Assembly (NCBI GenBank): GCA_021029095.1
Contig: JAJOHG010000198.1
Location: 1 to 46,709, forward strand
Length of the DNA: 46,709 nucleotides
Source: Phellopilus nigrolimitatus
Taxonomy: Eukaryota; Basidiomycota; Agaricomycetes; Hymenochaetales; Hymenochaetaceae
Direction: 5' to 3'
Shown: one piece after another, positions 28,783 to 40,356 of the stretch
Position numbering within the stretch: the first letter of the stretch is position 1
How the letters are laid out: every line of letters starts with the position of its first letter
Notes under the pieces: model-generated
What the model was told of the DNA's origin: nothing
The model's database searches: none
Seen by the model: the letters and a program-made list of their open reading frames with translations, nothing else
Position numbers and translations under genes: made by a program

Positions 28783-30548
28783 ATGGACGAGTTTTCGAGT
28801 CGTCTCTACGCAGAACTGAAGAGTTACGCTCCCGTAGCGCTCCCTGCGCTCTTTATTTATGTACTCGAGAGCGATGCGTCGTTGAAGGTGCGCAACATAT
28901 TTTCTTTGAACTATATGAGCGGCACGCTGAGAAGCATCGATGCGCTTGACCATGGTAGCTTTGGCACGCCGTGCAGCGGACGCCTTATCTCGGGGCAGAG
29001 GGTATTTTAAATGAGCCGAATGTCGAAGATGTAGCTCGTATCGCGCCCACGCATAAGGCGGTCAAGAAGACCGTGCGGCGCGAGCGGTTCGGCAACATCG
29101 CCGTCTCGCTAATCCTGTTCAGCATCGTCCTCGTTGAGCAGTACAACAGTGTCATGAACCGACTCGACGAGGAGGGCGAGGACGAGGATAGCGTTGTCTA
29201 CTATAATGCGTACTTCGGGTCCTTCGGGCGGGCTGAATACTATTATGCTGTGACGCTCTTCTTGCCTGCTTTCTTTTTGATTGCGAGGGTGAGTTTTCGA
29301 GAGCTATCTGTGGCGACTTGTTACAAGTTTTTGATTGTCTATTTGTTCATCAGGCGATTAAATTGCTGTCTGGTATGGGTACTAGGATTGCTTTCCGTGA
29401 CTCGAAAGGAGGTAAGCGCCGTATCATGATAGGGCACAAAAGTTGGTCTCTAAGAAAGCCTTTTGTCTCGCTTAAAGCTCCTTTCATGGTCATTGCAAAC
29501 ACCAACAACGTAGCTTTGGGGTTCATTCTTCTCAATCTGGCTGTGTCCGCTTTGCTCGCCGCTGGCGCGCTCTGGGTGCGCAACTCCGTGTGTATTGCGG
29601 TCTTCTACGCGTCGATCGTTCACTTTTGGGCGTCCAACAACATTGTTACCAAGACCGCGTCGTTCAAGCAGCGTATCACCGGAGAACTGTTCATGGTGCG
29701 TACATGTGTCTGATACGGCTATGTATTAGTTCGTTGTTGTTTGCCGTCGAAAGAAGGCGGCTGGATAAGCTATATGTCAATTTCGTCAGGGCGAGCTAGA
29801 TGTCTCGTTTTGACGGGATTTGCTTAACTTATCTGACACAACCTCGACGATATATCAAAGAGAATCAGATGTTTTGTTTTTTTGGTACTAACAACCATTT
29901 TATCTTTTACAGACACTCTGCTTGGCCTCTCTCTTCGGGATGCGTGACGTCAGCAACGATGAAGAACTAACGCGATTTCCCTTCTTCAACATGTTTACGG
30001 GAGTGAACTGGGGCGTGCTGATCATTTCTTCGATATGGAGCATTGCACCCCTCAGCTTCATGTCACTATGCTACCGTTTCGACTACGACATCGCGCGTCC
30101 GAATGTGCCGCCGATAGACCTTCCCGTAGTTGAGGGAGCGATTCCTGGCGCGCCGCAGGTGCGCGGCACGGTGGTCGAGTACGCGCTCTGCTCCACGTCT
30201 GCGCGCCCGCGCTTCGCGAAGCCGTACTTCCACGCCGCGCTGGGCGGCTACCTCGCGGGAAACATGGCCCTCGCGATGCTGACCGTCGCGGGGTACATCG
30301 AATGCTCGTACGAGTGGACGAGCATGTATCTGGTGGTCGTCGCGCTGCCGACCATGACGGCCCCGGTGCTCGCCGTCGCGGCAGCGCGGGGCGAGGTCAA
30401 TCGGCTGTGGGCGTATCAGGAAGAGTGGACGCGCGCGCAGAAAACGAGGACAGTGAGTAATGTTGATGCCGGGTCGGGAGACTTGAACCGGGATTTGGAG
30501 GCGAAGCAGTTGCTCCTGTTCGCGAACGAGAAGACGGGCTGTGTATGA
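28783..30548 (+). CDS. multi-pass membrane protein MP3 (divergent paralogue)
   Basis: Five exons, 28783-28887, 28959-29288, 29354-29411, 29478-29695 and 29913-30548, encode about 448 residues. Intron phases 0, 0, 1, 0 equal those of MP1 and MP2, and the conserved LSFMSLCYRFDYD segment matches SILSMCYRFDYA in them, so they share an origin. Spans are seen near VALPALFIYVLES, IAVSLILFSIVLV, YYYAVTLFLPAFFLI, VALGFILLNLAVSALLAAGALW, VCIAVFYASIVHFW, the last-exon start, VNWGVLIISSIWSIAPLSF, and two near the end. Exon 2 carries an acidic loop (LDEEGEDEDSVV). The final exon is GC-rich, unlike MP2. Function unknown. Confidence 0.8.
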
Positions 30549-31022
30549 TCACAGGCTACTTGGTTCATTGGATTGTTTGCTTCTATGAAGATGTATACAT
30601 GTATAATGTACCGTTTGAGTAATGTTTATTGTTTTTTGAGTTTGATAGTTGAGACTATGACTAGAATACTGCGCACGTTTAACATGCGGTCGACTTCCCT
30701 GCCGTCTGCGCAGCATATCTCATCACCTGTACACTTGCTAACACAGCTACCAGTTAACCGACGCTAATCTAAATTGCTACTCGGGCGCTACTCGGGCAAT
30801 GTAGACTGCCCGATGGGAGACATAAACTGAAGAAAGTTGGACAATTCACTTCGTCGTGGTCGTCGACCACGCCCTGCACACTTGCTTTCGAGAATACTGG
30901 CGACGACGTCAAACGAAACTTTGAAGAGAAGAACTTCCAGCTTTGACTAGTTTTGAATAGAAGACGCCGGCCACGCCCCCGGCCTTTGCCATTGATCTGC
31001 GAAAGTCCGGAGCCTGTGTGCC
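30549..31022. other. boundary between accessory and conserved regions
   Basis: No gene was recognised. This holds the MP3 3' flank and the PLC1 promoter. It marks the right limit of the duplicated cassette DNA. Confidence 0.5.
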
Positions 31023-34000
31023 ATGACGAGCACGGCGCGTGGCAGCAGCGTCGACGCTCAGCTCCAGAACACCAGCGACTGTGTCTGCGGGCAAGCGTCG
31101 TCGTCATCGTGTCCTTCGTCTGTACCCGTTCAAGCGCGGTCCCCATTGAGGCGCGCAGGAAACCTCCTCACATCTACAGGCGAGCCGTCGATACCCGCAC
31201 TGCACGCGGTCCTCTCCAGACCCTCAGGATCTGGATCCGCTAGCGGCGGCAGTGGCAGCAGCATTGGAGGCGGTGGTGACAGTGATGTGGCGGGAGAGCG
31301 TGTGGGTGTCAACGACCACACCTCCCGGCCGCGGCGGCGCAGCGACAACCTCGGTGCGTCCCTCCGGCGCAAGCTGAGCGAGGTCAAGAACTCCGGGCTC
31401 GCGCTGCGGCGGAGCCTCTCCAATGCCAGCGGCGCGACGAGCGGCAGGCGGGCCAACCACGCACGCAGCAAGTCGGAGTCTCTCAGCAGGAGCAAGGGCC
31501 TCGCTGCTTCCCCGGAGCAGCTCGACACACGTCGGAGCAAGACGTTTAATACACCGTCACTATCGTCGGGCATCTGCGAAGGTGCGTACCCCATGAGGAC
31601 GGCCTGCACTTGTACCGGAAACTCATCCCCTTGTGCACACTTAGCTTCTCCCTTTGACCGCGACTCCGATCCTGAGGCGAGCATGGACGGCGACGACGTC
31701 AAAGTACCGCTGCTCCTCCAGCAGGGCACGCCTATGACTAAAGTCTCTGCTAAGAAGAAGAAGACAGTTACGTTCAGGATCGACCCGGACCAGGGCTACA
31801 TCCTCTGGGAGTCGAAGAAATCAGGCATCAGTGCGTGCCACACGTTCTCTATTCTCACGTCCACTCTCGAGTAATATCACTGAGTTCGTGGCACCAGTTC
31901 CCATCGAAAACATCAAGGAGATCCGCTCGGGTGCAGATGCACGGTACTACCGCGAGCAATTTCAGCTGTCCGCGGATTACGAGGCGCGCTGGCTCACAAT
32001 CGTGTACATCGCTGACGGGCGGTACAAGACGCTGCACGCCGTCGCCGCGACCGCAGATGCATTCGTGCTGTGGGACCGCACACTGCGCGACCTGCATGCC
32101 GTGCGGCAGGAACTCATGAGCGGGCTCGGCCACGTCGAGAAGCGGCAGACGGTCTGGGAGCGCCGCTACTGGCGCGGCGCGGACGAGCAGCGCGACGACC
32201 GGCTGTCGTTCGAGGAGGTCGAGACCATGTGCAGGCGCCTGAACATCAGTTTCTCGAAGGAGGACCTGATGCGCCGCTTCCAGGAGGCGGACTCGTCGCT
32301 CCGCGGCTTCCTCGATTTCAGCGACTTCAGACGGTTCGTCAAGCTGCTCAAGGACCGCCCCGAGCTCACGCGCCTGTACAAGCGGCTCGCAGTAAATGGC
32401 CGATTCGACTTTCCCGTGTTTGAGAACTTTATGCGGGTGTGCCAGAAGGTGCGTGTATGCGCCTCATTCGGACGATGTTTGCGCCCTAATAACATGCTCT
32501 GTTCTATAGTCTACCTTAAGCAAGGAAGAACTCGAGATTCTGTTTCGAAGACATACGAGTCCGGTGCCAGCTCAGGCGGAACCCTCGGCTTCGGAATTTC
32601 CGCCTACGCCACCAGCGTCGGACACGTCGTTGCCGTGCCCGCCTGCAACCGGTGTAGAATCGTCTGAAAGCCCTAGCAAACCTGCTCCAGCCGAGCCGTC
32701 AGTCCCTGCGGACCAAGCTGCACCGTCCATGCCTTCACTTTCTGTTACAGATGCCGACACTCAGGGCACAGCGCCCACCGCCTCTACTTCTATCCCTCAG
32801 AGCGAAGAAGAGGGGCAGAAGGACTTATCGGAGCTCACGATGTCCCTCGACGCCTTCACCACCTTCCTCCTATCGACCGACAACTCTGTGTTCTCCGACC
32901 AGCACGGGAAGGTCTGGCAGGACATGACTCGTCCCTTGTCTGAGTATTACATCTCCTCGTCGCATAATACGTATCTTGTGGGCCATCAGCTTGTGGGCGT
33001 GAGTACGATTGAGGGATATATCAGGGCGTTGCTGCACAGCTGCCGAAGCGTCGAGAGTACGCACACATTTTCTCTTATCGATACGGGTTTCATATAGCTC
33101 ACGCGCTCCTACGTCTCAGTTGACATCTACGACGGCGAGAGCGAGCCTGTGATTTACCATGGAAAAACACTCACCTCTAAGGTGCCCCTGCGTGACATCT
33201 GCCAGGCGATCGCGAAATACGCGTTCGTCGCGTCTCCATATCCCGTCATCATCTCTGCGGAGGTGCACTGCTCACTCGCACAGCAGGACCTCATCGCGAG
33301 CATCATGCGCGAGGTTTTCGGTGCGACGCTCGTCGCCGCGCCCGTCGCCGGCCGACCTGTCATCGAGGTGCTGCCGAGCCCGGAGGACCTCCGCGGGCGC
33401 GTGCTCCTCAAGGCGAAGAACCTCTACGTCTCGGAGAAGGAAGGGCTCCGCGAGAAGGACGTGACGGTCGACACCGAGTCGTCGAGCTCTACCTCGGAGT
33501 CTGCGTCAGACTCAGAATTCGTGCACGACATCAAGGTGGAGCTCAAGCACGAGCTGAGCAAGGCGCGGCACGTTGATGCCGTCAAAGGTCGGTTTTTTTG
33601 CATCTTTCGTTTTCGCTAGTCCTTATTCTCATTCCATATCTTCATTACAGAGATCAGAAAGGAAATCCAGAAAGTCCGGAATGTTGAACCGATAAAAGGT
33701 TAGGACACATTCTCTGGTTACTGAGAGAAATTCTAATCTCGTTTTATACTTCCAGAGATAAAGGAAGAGCTTAGCAAAGCACGCACTTTGTATGACAAGG
33801 TGCGACGTAAGAAATCGCCTTCTCCTTCTCCCTCCAAGAGGAATGCGTTGCCGGCCTCCTCTCTTCTCTCTGCTTCCATCGGCACTCCGCAGCAAAGCAC
33901 TTTACTCTCGGCGCCGTCCATGACGGCAAGCGAGGGCGAGCGCTCGAAGGTGAAGATGTCTTTCGAGCTCGTCGCGCTCCTCGTGTACACCGTCGGTGTG

Positions 34001-34999
34001 AAGTGCCGCGGGCTCAACAAGAAGGAGACGTACGCGCCCGAGCACGTATTTTCACTCTCGGAGCGCACGGCGAACAAGGTGCTCCGGCAGAGCATGTTCG
34101 ACCTCGTCAAGCACAACCGCACGCACGTCGTGCGCATCTACCCGAACGGCACGCGCCTCAACTCGAGCAACTTCGAGCCGCATAAATACTGGAGTGCTGG
34201 CGCGCAGCTGGTCGCGATCAACTGGCAGACGTTTGGTGCGTTTGTCGCCTAGATGATGTTATCCTCGTCCGTCTTTATGAACGTTTTGTTGTAGATCTGG
34301 GGTACATGATCAACCATGCCATGTTCCAGCGCAATGGTCGCGCAGGGTACGTCCTGAAGCCTCCTGCACTGTGCAACCCCAACAAGGAGCTCCTTAGCAA
34401 GCGCAGCAAGCACTTCTTGGAGCTTACCGTGAGCACGCGTTCCTCGTTTTTCATTCAGTGATAAAATATCTGACTGTCACGGACAGATCATCTCGGCGCA
34501 GCAGCTTCCGCGACGCAAGGACGCGGAGGGCCGTGAGATTATCGACGGCAGCATCATCGATCCGTACATCGAGGTCTCCACCCACGTCCCAGACTGGGCA
34601 CGCTCGCCGTTTCTCCCGGACGCACCCTCCGTGTACCCGCCCCGGACGGGCTCCAGCCCCACTTCCAGCCCTGCCTCAGGCGCTTCCGGCGCGAGCTCCG
34701 CGAGCCTGCCGCGCGAGACGAGCGTGCGGACGGGCGTCGTGAAGAACAACGGGTTCAACCCGGTGTGGGAGGAGCCGCTGAGCCTGCCGTTCGACGTCGT
34801 CGCGGACATGCGCGACCTCGTGTTCGTGCGCTTCGCGGTGCGCGCGGAGGTCGGCGACGCTGCGGAGCCGCTCGCGGTGTACTGCGTCTCGCTCGGCAGC
34901 CTGCAGCAGGGCTACCGCCACCTGCCCCTCCACGACGCGCAGCTCTCGCAGTACCTCTTCTCGACGCTCTTTGTGCATATCAGTGTCCGCGATGTGTGA
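31023..34999 (+). CDS. PLC1: phosphoinositide-specific phospholipase C (delta-type)
   Basis: Eight exons encode about 1,180 residues. The enzyme hydrolyses phosphatidylinositol 4,5-bisphosphate to diacylglycerol and inositol trisphosphate at the membrane. A long serine-rich N-terminus is followed by a PH-like region ([29 protein letters not shown]), EF-hand-like segments ([20 protein letters not shown]), then the X box. Active-site residues are all present: His-Asn in [11 protein letters not shown], Glu and Asp in VEIDIYDG, His in [11 protein letters not shown], and Glu in [11 protein letters not shown] spacer with a lysine/glutamate-rich microexon leads to the Y box ([50 protein letters not shown]) and a C2 domain ([17 protein letters not shown]). 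Splice sites used include 31830/31898 (acceptor after GGCACCAG) and 33056/33120. Start choice is tentative. Confidence 0.88.
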
Positions 35000-35454
35000 T
35001 CTTGCGTCATGGTTTACCTGTCTTTTTTTCCTTCCTCGCCTCTTACTGTGGATCACTTTCGACTACTTGTATTTTACTGATTATCGTTCTTAACTTCAAG
35101 ATTCTCGCTCGTACCATATATCCCATCCATCATTCACTCGCCCGATCAAAGCAATGCCAACAATACACTTAATGCTGTACAAATTCTGTATCATACATCC
35201 TCCCTCGCATAAAGTAGCGACGTAACAACATCGAATAACAAACTATTTGAAATTGGAAGTGCTTGCGTCGGAATGCCTCCCATTAGCTTCGAAGCCGAAT
35301 GTATTCGTGAGATAAAAAGAGAAGGAAAGACGAGCACGTTTCGAGCGAGAAAGCGGACGAAGAGAAAAGAATAGAAAAGATAGAAAGCAAAAGGAGCTTA
35401 TAAATCTCAGATATAGATGTGACAATATTTCCAGGCGGGATAGATGGCAGTAGA
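35000..35454. other. convergent intergenic region
   Basis: This holds the 3' flanks of PLC1 and of the minus-strand gene ending at 35455. No gene was seen. Confidence 0.5.
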
Positions 35455-36358
35455 TCACTTGGGCGGAGGCGTCTTGGGGCCTTTCAAAATGCAGGCTAAG
35501 TTGGAAAATCGCAAAGGCTCCAATGAAAAGAGGACACGCACCAAACAGGCCGTCCGGAGCCTTTGGTGGGGGAGGCGTAGGCAGAGGGGCGGCAGTGGTG
35601 CCGATGCGCGGTGCCGGGGACAACAGGGGGTTCGCTGCGCAGAGCCGTTAGCAAACAGACACCCTACAAAAATAGAGCGCCGAACGCACGCTTCCACTGC
35701 GCCCATGCGGGCATCTGCGACATAGTGGGTGCGGGCGCGGCAATGGGAGCAGCAGCGATCTGCTGTGGGGCGGCCGTCTTGTGCTTGCGATCGCGCCGCT
35801 CGTGCTTGACGACCGTGCGCCAGGCGGGCTTCGCGGGCTCTTTCGGCCCGTCTTCGATTGCGGGGGGCGCGGGAGGCGGCGGGAGCGCTTCAGGGAGTCC
35901 GGCCTTTGGCAGAGTATAGCAGTTCGAGGATCAGAGACTGAAGAATGGGTTGAGGATTGAAGGAGCACATTGACTCACAGATGGCCTCCAGTCCGGCGTG
36001 TATTCGCCCCCGGCGCCATGCTTTGACTTGACAGCCAAGAGCTCTGCTATCTCGCTGCCAATTGCAGCCGGGCGTGTGTTGTCAGTTCACCGCCAGATTC
36101 CGTCCGCCATTGGACAAACTGCACGCATTCAGTCACTCACTACTGCAGCGCCCGTCGCTCGTCGCGCAGCTGCCCGACCTCCTGCAGGAGGATGCGCACT
36201 TCGTTCGAAAGCGCTTTGCTGAAATCGTTCAGGTACCTTAGAGAGGCGCACGGTCGGTCAGCTCAGTTCAGCCCGTGGGTCGCGGCTTAAGTTCTCGCAG
36301 TGCTGACTGACTTGGGGGGCGCCTGCGGCGGGCCTTTCTTTCCGCTGTTCATGTTCAT
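35455..36358 (-). CDS. small coiled-coil and proline-rich protein (uncharacterised)
   Basis: This minus-strand gene was assembled from six short exons. It starts MNMNSGKKGPPQAPP (ATG at 36356-36358). After an intron it continues YLNDFSKALSNEVRILLQEV and QLRDERRALQ, a helical segment of about 30 residues. Further exons give a linker (SKHGAGGEYTPDWRPS), a proline/alanine-rich part with a basic patch (VVKHERRDRKHK), a PAWAQWK segment, and the end GPKTPPPK-stop at 35455-35457. Each junction has GT..AG ends and keeps frame. The total is about 170 residues. It looks like a conserved fungal orphan with a scaffold-like layout. I do not recognise the family. Confidence 0.6.
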
Positions 36359-36804
36359 CTTTGTGTGCGCACGTGGTTTCGTAGATGCGGTGGTGAGCAG
36401 AGCGTCGAGTACGGGGAGGAGGATGGGGAGACGTTAGACCGACGGCGGCGGAGGGCGTTGACCAGTTTTGGACCAAAGCGAACGCGTGCCGGACCCCGGT
36501 AGCCACACGCGTTTTCCTTCCGTCTACCACGTGCATATGGCTAAAAGACCGGCACATCGACCTGCCTCCAAGACTCGGGGAGGGGGGATAAAGCTATGTA
36601 GCAGGTCTACTGAAACTAATCGTCTTAATTTTTCGAATATTGCACCGACGAACAGACTGCGAATACATGTACTTTTCGAAATCAAGGTCCTCTTGCCGTG
36701 AAAAACCAGAGTAAAGAGAGCTGTAGCATGAAGTGGATTCGAGATTGAAGTCATCGTTGAGGTAATCAATCGTATTCAACGTCACGAAGCCACATCGTCT
36801 TTAA
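36359..36804. other. intergenic region
   Basis: This holds the probable promoter of the gene at 35455-36358. No other feature was recognised. Confidence 0.4.
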
Positions 36805-37080
36805 GTGATATCACATCCAAGCAATTCCGGCCTTGATTTAGAAACGGCAAGACAGAAAAGACTTTCTAGGCCGAAGGACAAAATTAGAGTCGCGCTCAGC
36901 TACTGTGATGCACTTTGTGAGCTTCCTTGCGTATGTGCACGCAATGACTCTATCGACGTTCCAGAGCTTTTTGAACAAGTCATCGCTTTCTGGAAGGTGA
37001 TGATTCCGAGTCGCAGTTACTGCGACAGTGTAAACCAATGGATGCTAGACGCCTATGACGAAAACGTGTTGACTAAGTAG
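36805..37080 (+). pseudogene. possible gene fragment
   Basis: A 91-codon plus-strand frame has an ordinary protein-like composition (DLETARQKRLSRPKDK, VPELFEQVIAFWKVM, VNQWMLDAYDENVL). Upstream, in another frame, VINRIQRHEATSSL from about 36757 also looks coding, as if one frameshift separated them. No family was recognised. It could be a chance frame. Confidence 0.25.
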
Positions 37081-37132
37081 TTCAGCGACGCCTCGATTTG
37101 ACAGATGCCGCATTCTTCGCTAGTGTCCATAT

Positions 37133-37367
37133 TCAGCTGAAAAAAGTTGCAATTCGTTGAGGATATACTCACCCTGTTTGAACCGAGAGAAGTGCGAGTT
37201 TCAGCTCGTTGGCTAAGCCAGACATCCACGATTCGATCTCTATAATGGTTCGCCGCTCACTGCGTTCCTCGAGTCGGTATTTAAAAAAGCAGCAAGATCA
37301 CGATATGCCAGTGCTTCATCTCGTCCAGGATTTTCAATGGTCCGCTCGAGGTCCATTAACCACGCAT
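37133..37367 (-). pseudogene. possible small gene or gene fragment with one frameshift
   Basis: Reading the minus strand from the acceptor at 37368, AWLMDLERTIENPGRDEALA and YRDLAAFL look coding. After a run TTTTTTAAA (plus-strand 37279-37286) the frame must move by one base to continue YRLEERSERRTIIEIESW and LANELKLALLSVQT, then a short intron and a stop at 37133-37135. One added base in the A run would join both parts. First exon not located with confidence. No family recognised. Confidence 0.35.
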
Positions 37368-37417
37368 CTGTCCCAGAGAAGGAATAAAATAGCATTGTCT
37401 AACGACCCATGTACATC

Positions 37418-38003
37418 TCAGTTCGATTCCTTGCCCTCCTCTGAGCTCGTCCGATGCTTTTCGTACTGCTTCGCCCACTGAGATATAAAAGAAGCGAGTA
37501 AGCAAGCTGATGATTGATGTACGTGCGGAGGTACGCACCAGCATGGAAGGTATGGGCTTGCTCGGCGCGTTATGCCTCCACTAAGAGCAGGTGATAGAGG
37601 TGATGAGCACAGATGAGTATTTCAAACATATATGTATGATATAGAATTGATATTAAACGCACCTCTTTCGAAGCACTAAGCTGCCAGACACTGAACGTCA
37701 CGAATAAAATACCGCCAACTGCAACGGCTGTGTTAGCCTTCCAATTAGAGGGGCGCGTCCACCAGCCACCTGAGCGCCATCACGCAGGTTTCACGCAAAG
37801 CATTTTCCGATTGAATGGCAGATGGTCCACGCAGGTCAAAAAGGATGGCGGGTTTGGTTAGTACAGAGCTTTACGATGAAGGTATGCTCGCAACGCACCG
37901 GCTGGCGACCAGACCTCCTTCGGGTAGGGATATTGTCCACCACCGCCCTATGTCATTGTCAATGTCTTCCCATACTGCCATCGACTACGAATAAGCTCAC
38001 CAT
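37418..38003 (-). CDS. small single-membrane-span protein, 5 exons (probably mitochondrial)
   Basis: This is a hidden gene of about 87 residues on the minus strand. Exon 1 contributes only the ATG (38001-38003), directly followed by a GTGAGC donor. Exon 2 gives GGGGQYPYPKEVWSPA, exon 3 GGWWTRPSNWKANTAVAVGG plus a hydrophobic stretch (ILFVTFSVWQL), exon 4 (37539-37580) WRHNAPSKPIPSML, and exon 5 (37418-37477) WAKQYEKHRTSSEEGKESN-stop. Every junction keeps frame, with GT..AG ends. The W/R-rich N-side, one span, and short basic tail resemble small inner-membrane proteins of fungal mitochondria, but I cannot name it. It lies upstream of the fragment at 37133 and downstream of SOF1, all on the minus strand. 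Confidence 0.65.
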
Positions 38004-38281
38004 ACTTGAGCTAGCCGTCGTCGTGTAATTGCTCAACGTCGGCAAGACCAGCACGACAATGGCCGCAGAGAACCTTGACCGGCCCTAAACTCACCCTTTT
38101 GGTCATGTGATTTAGTCATTAAAACAATTTCCTTTCAGCTTTCTTGAGCTGTCATGGAATAAGGAATGAGCTTGACGCCGAGCGACTGGCGTGCTTCCAA
38201 AACTTGGCGACAAGTTGAACAGATACAAACAAGTTTAAAACAAATAAGTATACCAGAATATAGTGTAGTAATCGAGTCAAA

Positions 38282-39947
38282 TCAGCTATGTTCCGTGAGG
38301 ACAATCTTCTTTCTCTCCGCCTTCGGTTTGCTTTCGCCTCCGCGCTTGTGCTTCTGCCGACGCTCCTCTTTGACACGCCGTGCCTCGAGCATTGTGTGCT
38401 TGAGCTGCGAAGCTTTGTATACCGGTTTCGGTATGCGTCGGCTCCTGTATAGAGAAAAACATCAGATTTGTATGACGAATGGAAACCAGTTTGACGTACC
38501 GCGACACCTTCCCGATCTCGCTGTCCATCTTCCAGCGTTCGCGCAGGCTGTCCCGGTACTCCATCGCAGCCTTCTCGCGCGTAGTCACGACGCCAAGCCT
38601 GTCTGATGCTCGCGCCTTCCAGATGCGCACGTTTCCGTCATCCGAGCCTGTCAACACGAAGCGTGCGTCGGCGGTGTATATCGAGGAAGTCACCCTGTTT
38701 ACGCGACAATATAGTCAGAGGAGAAACGCCCCAAAGCAGAAAAAGACGGGACGTACCGCTGCATGCGCTTCGTATGGTAAACCTCTGGTTGGCGCCCGAT
38801 ACCCTCTTTCCATATACGCACCGTGCGGTCCCAACCGCCCGAAACGAACTCGGTGCCCGTCGGACTCCAGTCGCAGGACATGGCCGCCGCGACGTGGCCT
38901 TTGTAGATCTGCGTTGGGGAAGAAAGTTTACGGATGTCGAACGTGTAGAGGTTGTGGTCCTCGGATGCGAGGAGCACAGATGTCGGGAACGTCGGGGACC
39001 ACGCGAGCGCGTTCGCGCGGAGCTGCATGACGACGCGGCGCTCGGCCTTGCCTGTCCGGATGTCGTAGAGCATGAATGTGCGGTCAGATCCCACTGATGC
39101 GAGGACGGAGGACTCGGAGAGGTTAAAGCGCAGAGCAGAGATGGTTTCAGTCGAAGTAGAATGCGTGAGGTTGGATATTGGTGTGCTCCTGCGTACAAAG
39201 TCAGCTCAAGACAACTTCTGTTTATGGAGAATGGGTACTTTGTTTCGTCCCATACTTGAACGATACTAGAAGCGGTAGCAAAAATTGGGTCGGTGCGGTG
39301 GTGGTCTATCGCACTAAAGTAACGAAAGTCAGCTCTCGATCGCTACAGCACACCTCATAAAGCACCTACTTAAAAGCAAACTTTCCAGGGAAGACCCCAA
39401 GAGGTTTCCGTCCCTCTGATGGTCCAGCATCGACATCCATATCCCCATCTGCATCAGACGATGTCCGTGTATCCCACAATTTCACGTTACGATCCACACC
39501 ACAGCTCAGCAGTCGATCGCCATCCGCCCAGCACAGACCGGACACCTTTCCCTTGTGCGCTCCAGGTAGACGTAAAAGATGTCTTCGTTGCGGGGCATCA
39601 TGAACAATGATCTCTTCAAGCTCGAAGGTCAGAAAAAAGTCCACGAGAGCAGCCGAACGAAGAGAGCACTCACCTCCATCCCAGCTTGCACTCGCGACCG
39701 CACTCAATGACTGCGGCTTTCGCGCCAAAACTTCTACCGCATCGACATGCCCGTCCAGACTGCCAACAAACGGCTTCGAGAACATCCTTTCCATCTTTAC
39801 CGCGTTCAAAGCTCGCATCCGTTCTCGTGCTCGTGCAAACGGGTGAATATTCGGGTCGAGGTTGCGCGACGTCGGCATGGGGTCACCTCTCCGGTTTGGG
39901 GCATGTTCTGCAGGAGAGTGCTGCAATACTTTTATTTTCTGCTTCAT
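38282..39947 (-). CDS. SOF1: SOF1/DCAF13 WD40 protein, small-subunit processome
   Basis: This minus-strand multi-exon gene has its ATG at 39945-39947 (MKQKIKVLQHSPAEHAPNRR) and its stop at 38282-38284. WD40 repeats are visible: VDAVEVLARKPQ with ASASWDG, HKGKVSGLCWADGDRLLSCG with DRNVKLWDTR, ASSIVQVWDE, SALRFNLSESSVLASVGSDR, NALAWSPTFPTSVLLASEDH, GHVAAAMSCDWSPTG with WDRTVRIWK, and ADARFVLTGSDDGNVRIWKA. The C-terminal Sof1 domain follows (YRDSLRERWKMDSEIGKVSR, then PVYKA and a lysine-rich end). The family binds U3 snoRNP in the 90S pre-ribosome and is needed for 18S rRNA maturation. It is divergently oriented to the DUF2461 gene with about 410 bases between. Confidence 0.92.
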
Positions 39948-40356
39948 CGTGAATTTCTGTATGCACATTCAAGTCAACGAGCTCCTTACCATGGCTAGCG
40001 AGTTCTAGCAGGCTATATTCTAGCCTGCTCGCAGGTTTTTGCCGGCTTTCTTTCCTCAGAAAAAAAGTTGTAGACACTGGTAGACAAGGAGTTCAGGTCT
40101 ATTGAGGAAGATAGAGCGTAAAACTAAGGTCGCAGGTCCCACTCCAGTCGAACCGCGTCGTCGTGAATTGAAGGAATTGCAGAATGACCATGGTAAACTT
40201 TTTGAGTTGACGGCCGGCTGTATTTTACGTAATTGAGTTGCCGTCCGTCTGCAGCCGCTCGTGACTGATCCTTGTTACTTGACGCGTTTGGCTTGGAACT
40301 CCTGTTCATACTACTCAGTTGCTGCTTGACGTCTACCACCCTTCCGGTATATAAGC
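39948..40356. promoter_or_regulatory. shared divergent promoter region (SOF1 and DUF2461 gene)
   Basis: This holds both 5' regions. A TATATAA-like word at 40347-40353 lies only a few bases before the ATG at 40357, too close to serve that start. No further motif is supported. Confidence 0.4.

Noticed and set aside
30800..31250. Frames on both strands at the start of PLC1
   Set aside because: They are low-complexity shadows. The frame from 31023 is the one that continues into the PH-like region and X box.
37411..37430. GTTCGATTCC, resembling a tRNA T-loop
   Set aside because: It is in the 3' part of the microgene, and no D-arm or anticodon arm fits at tRNA distance.
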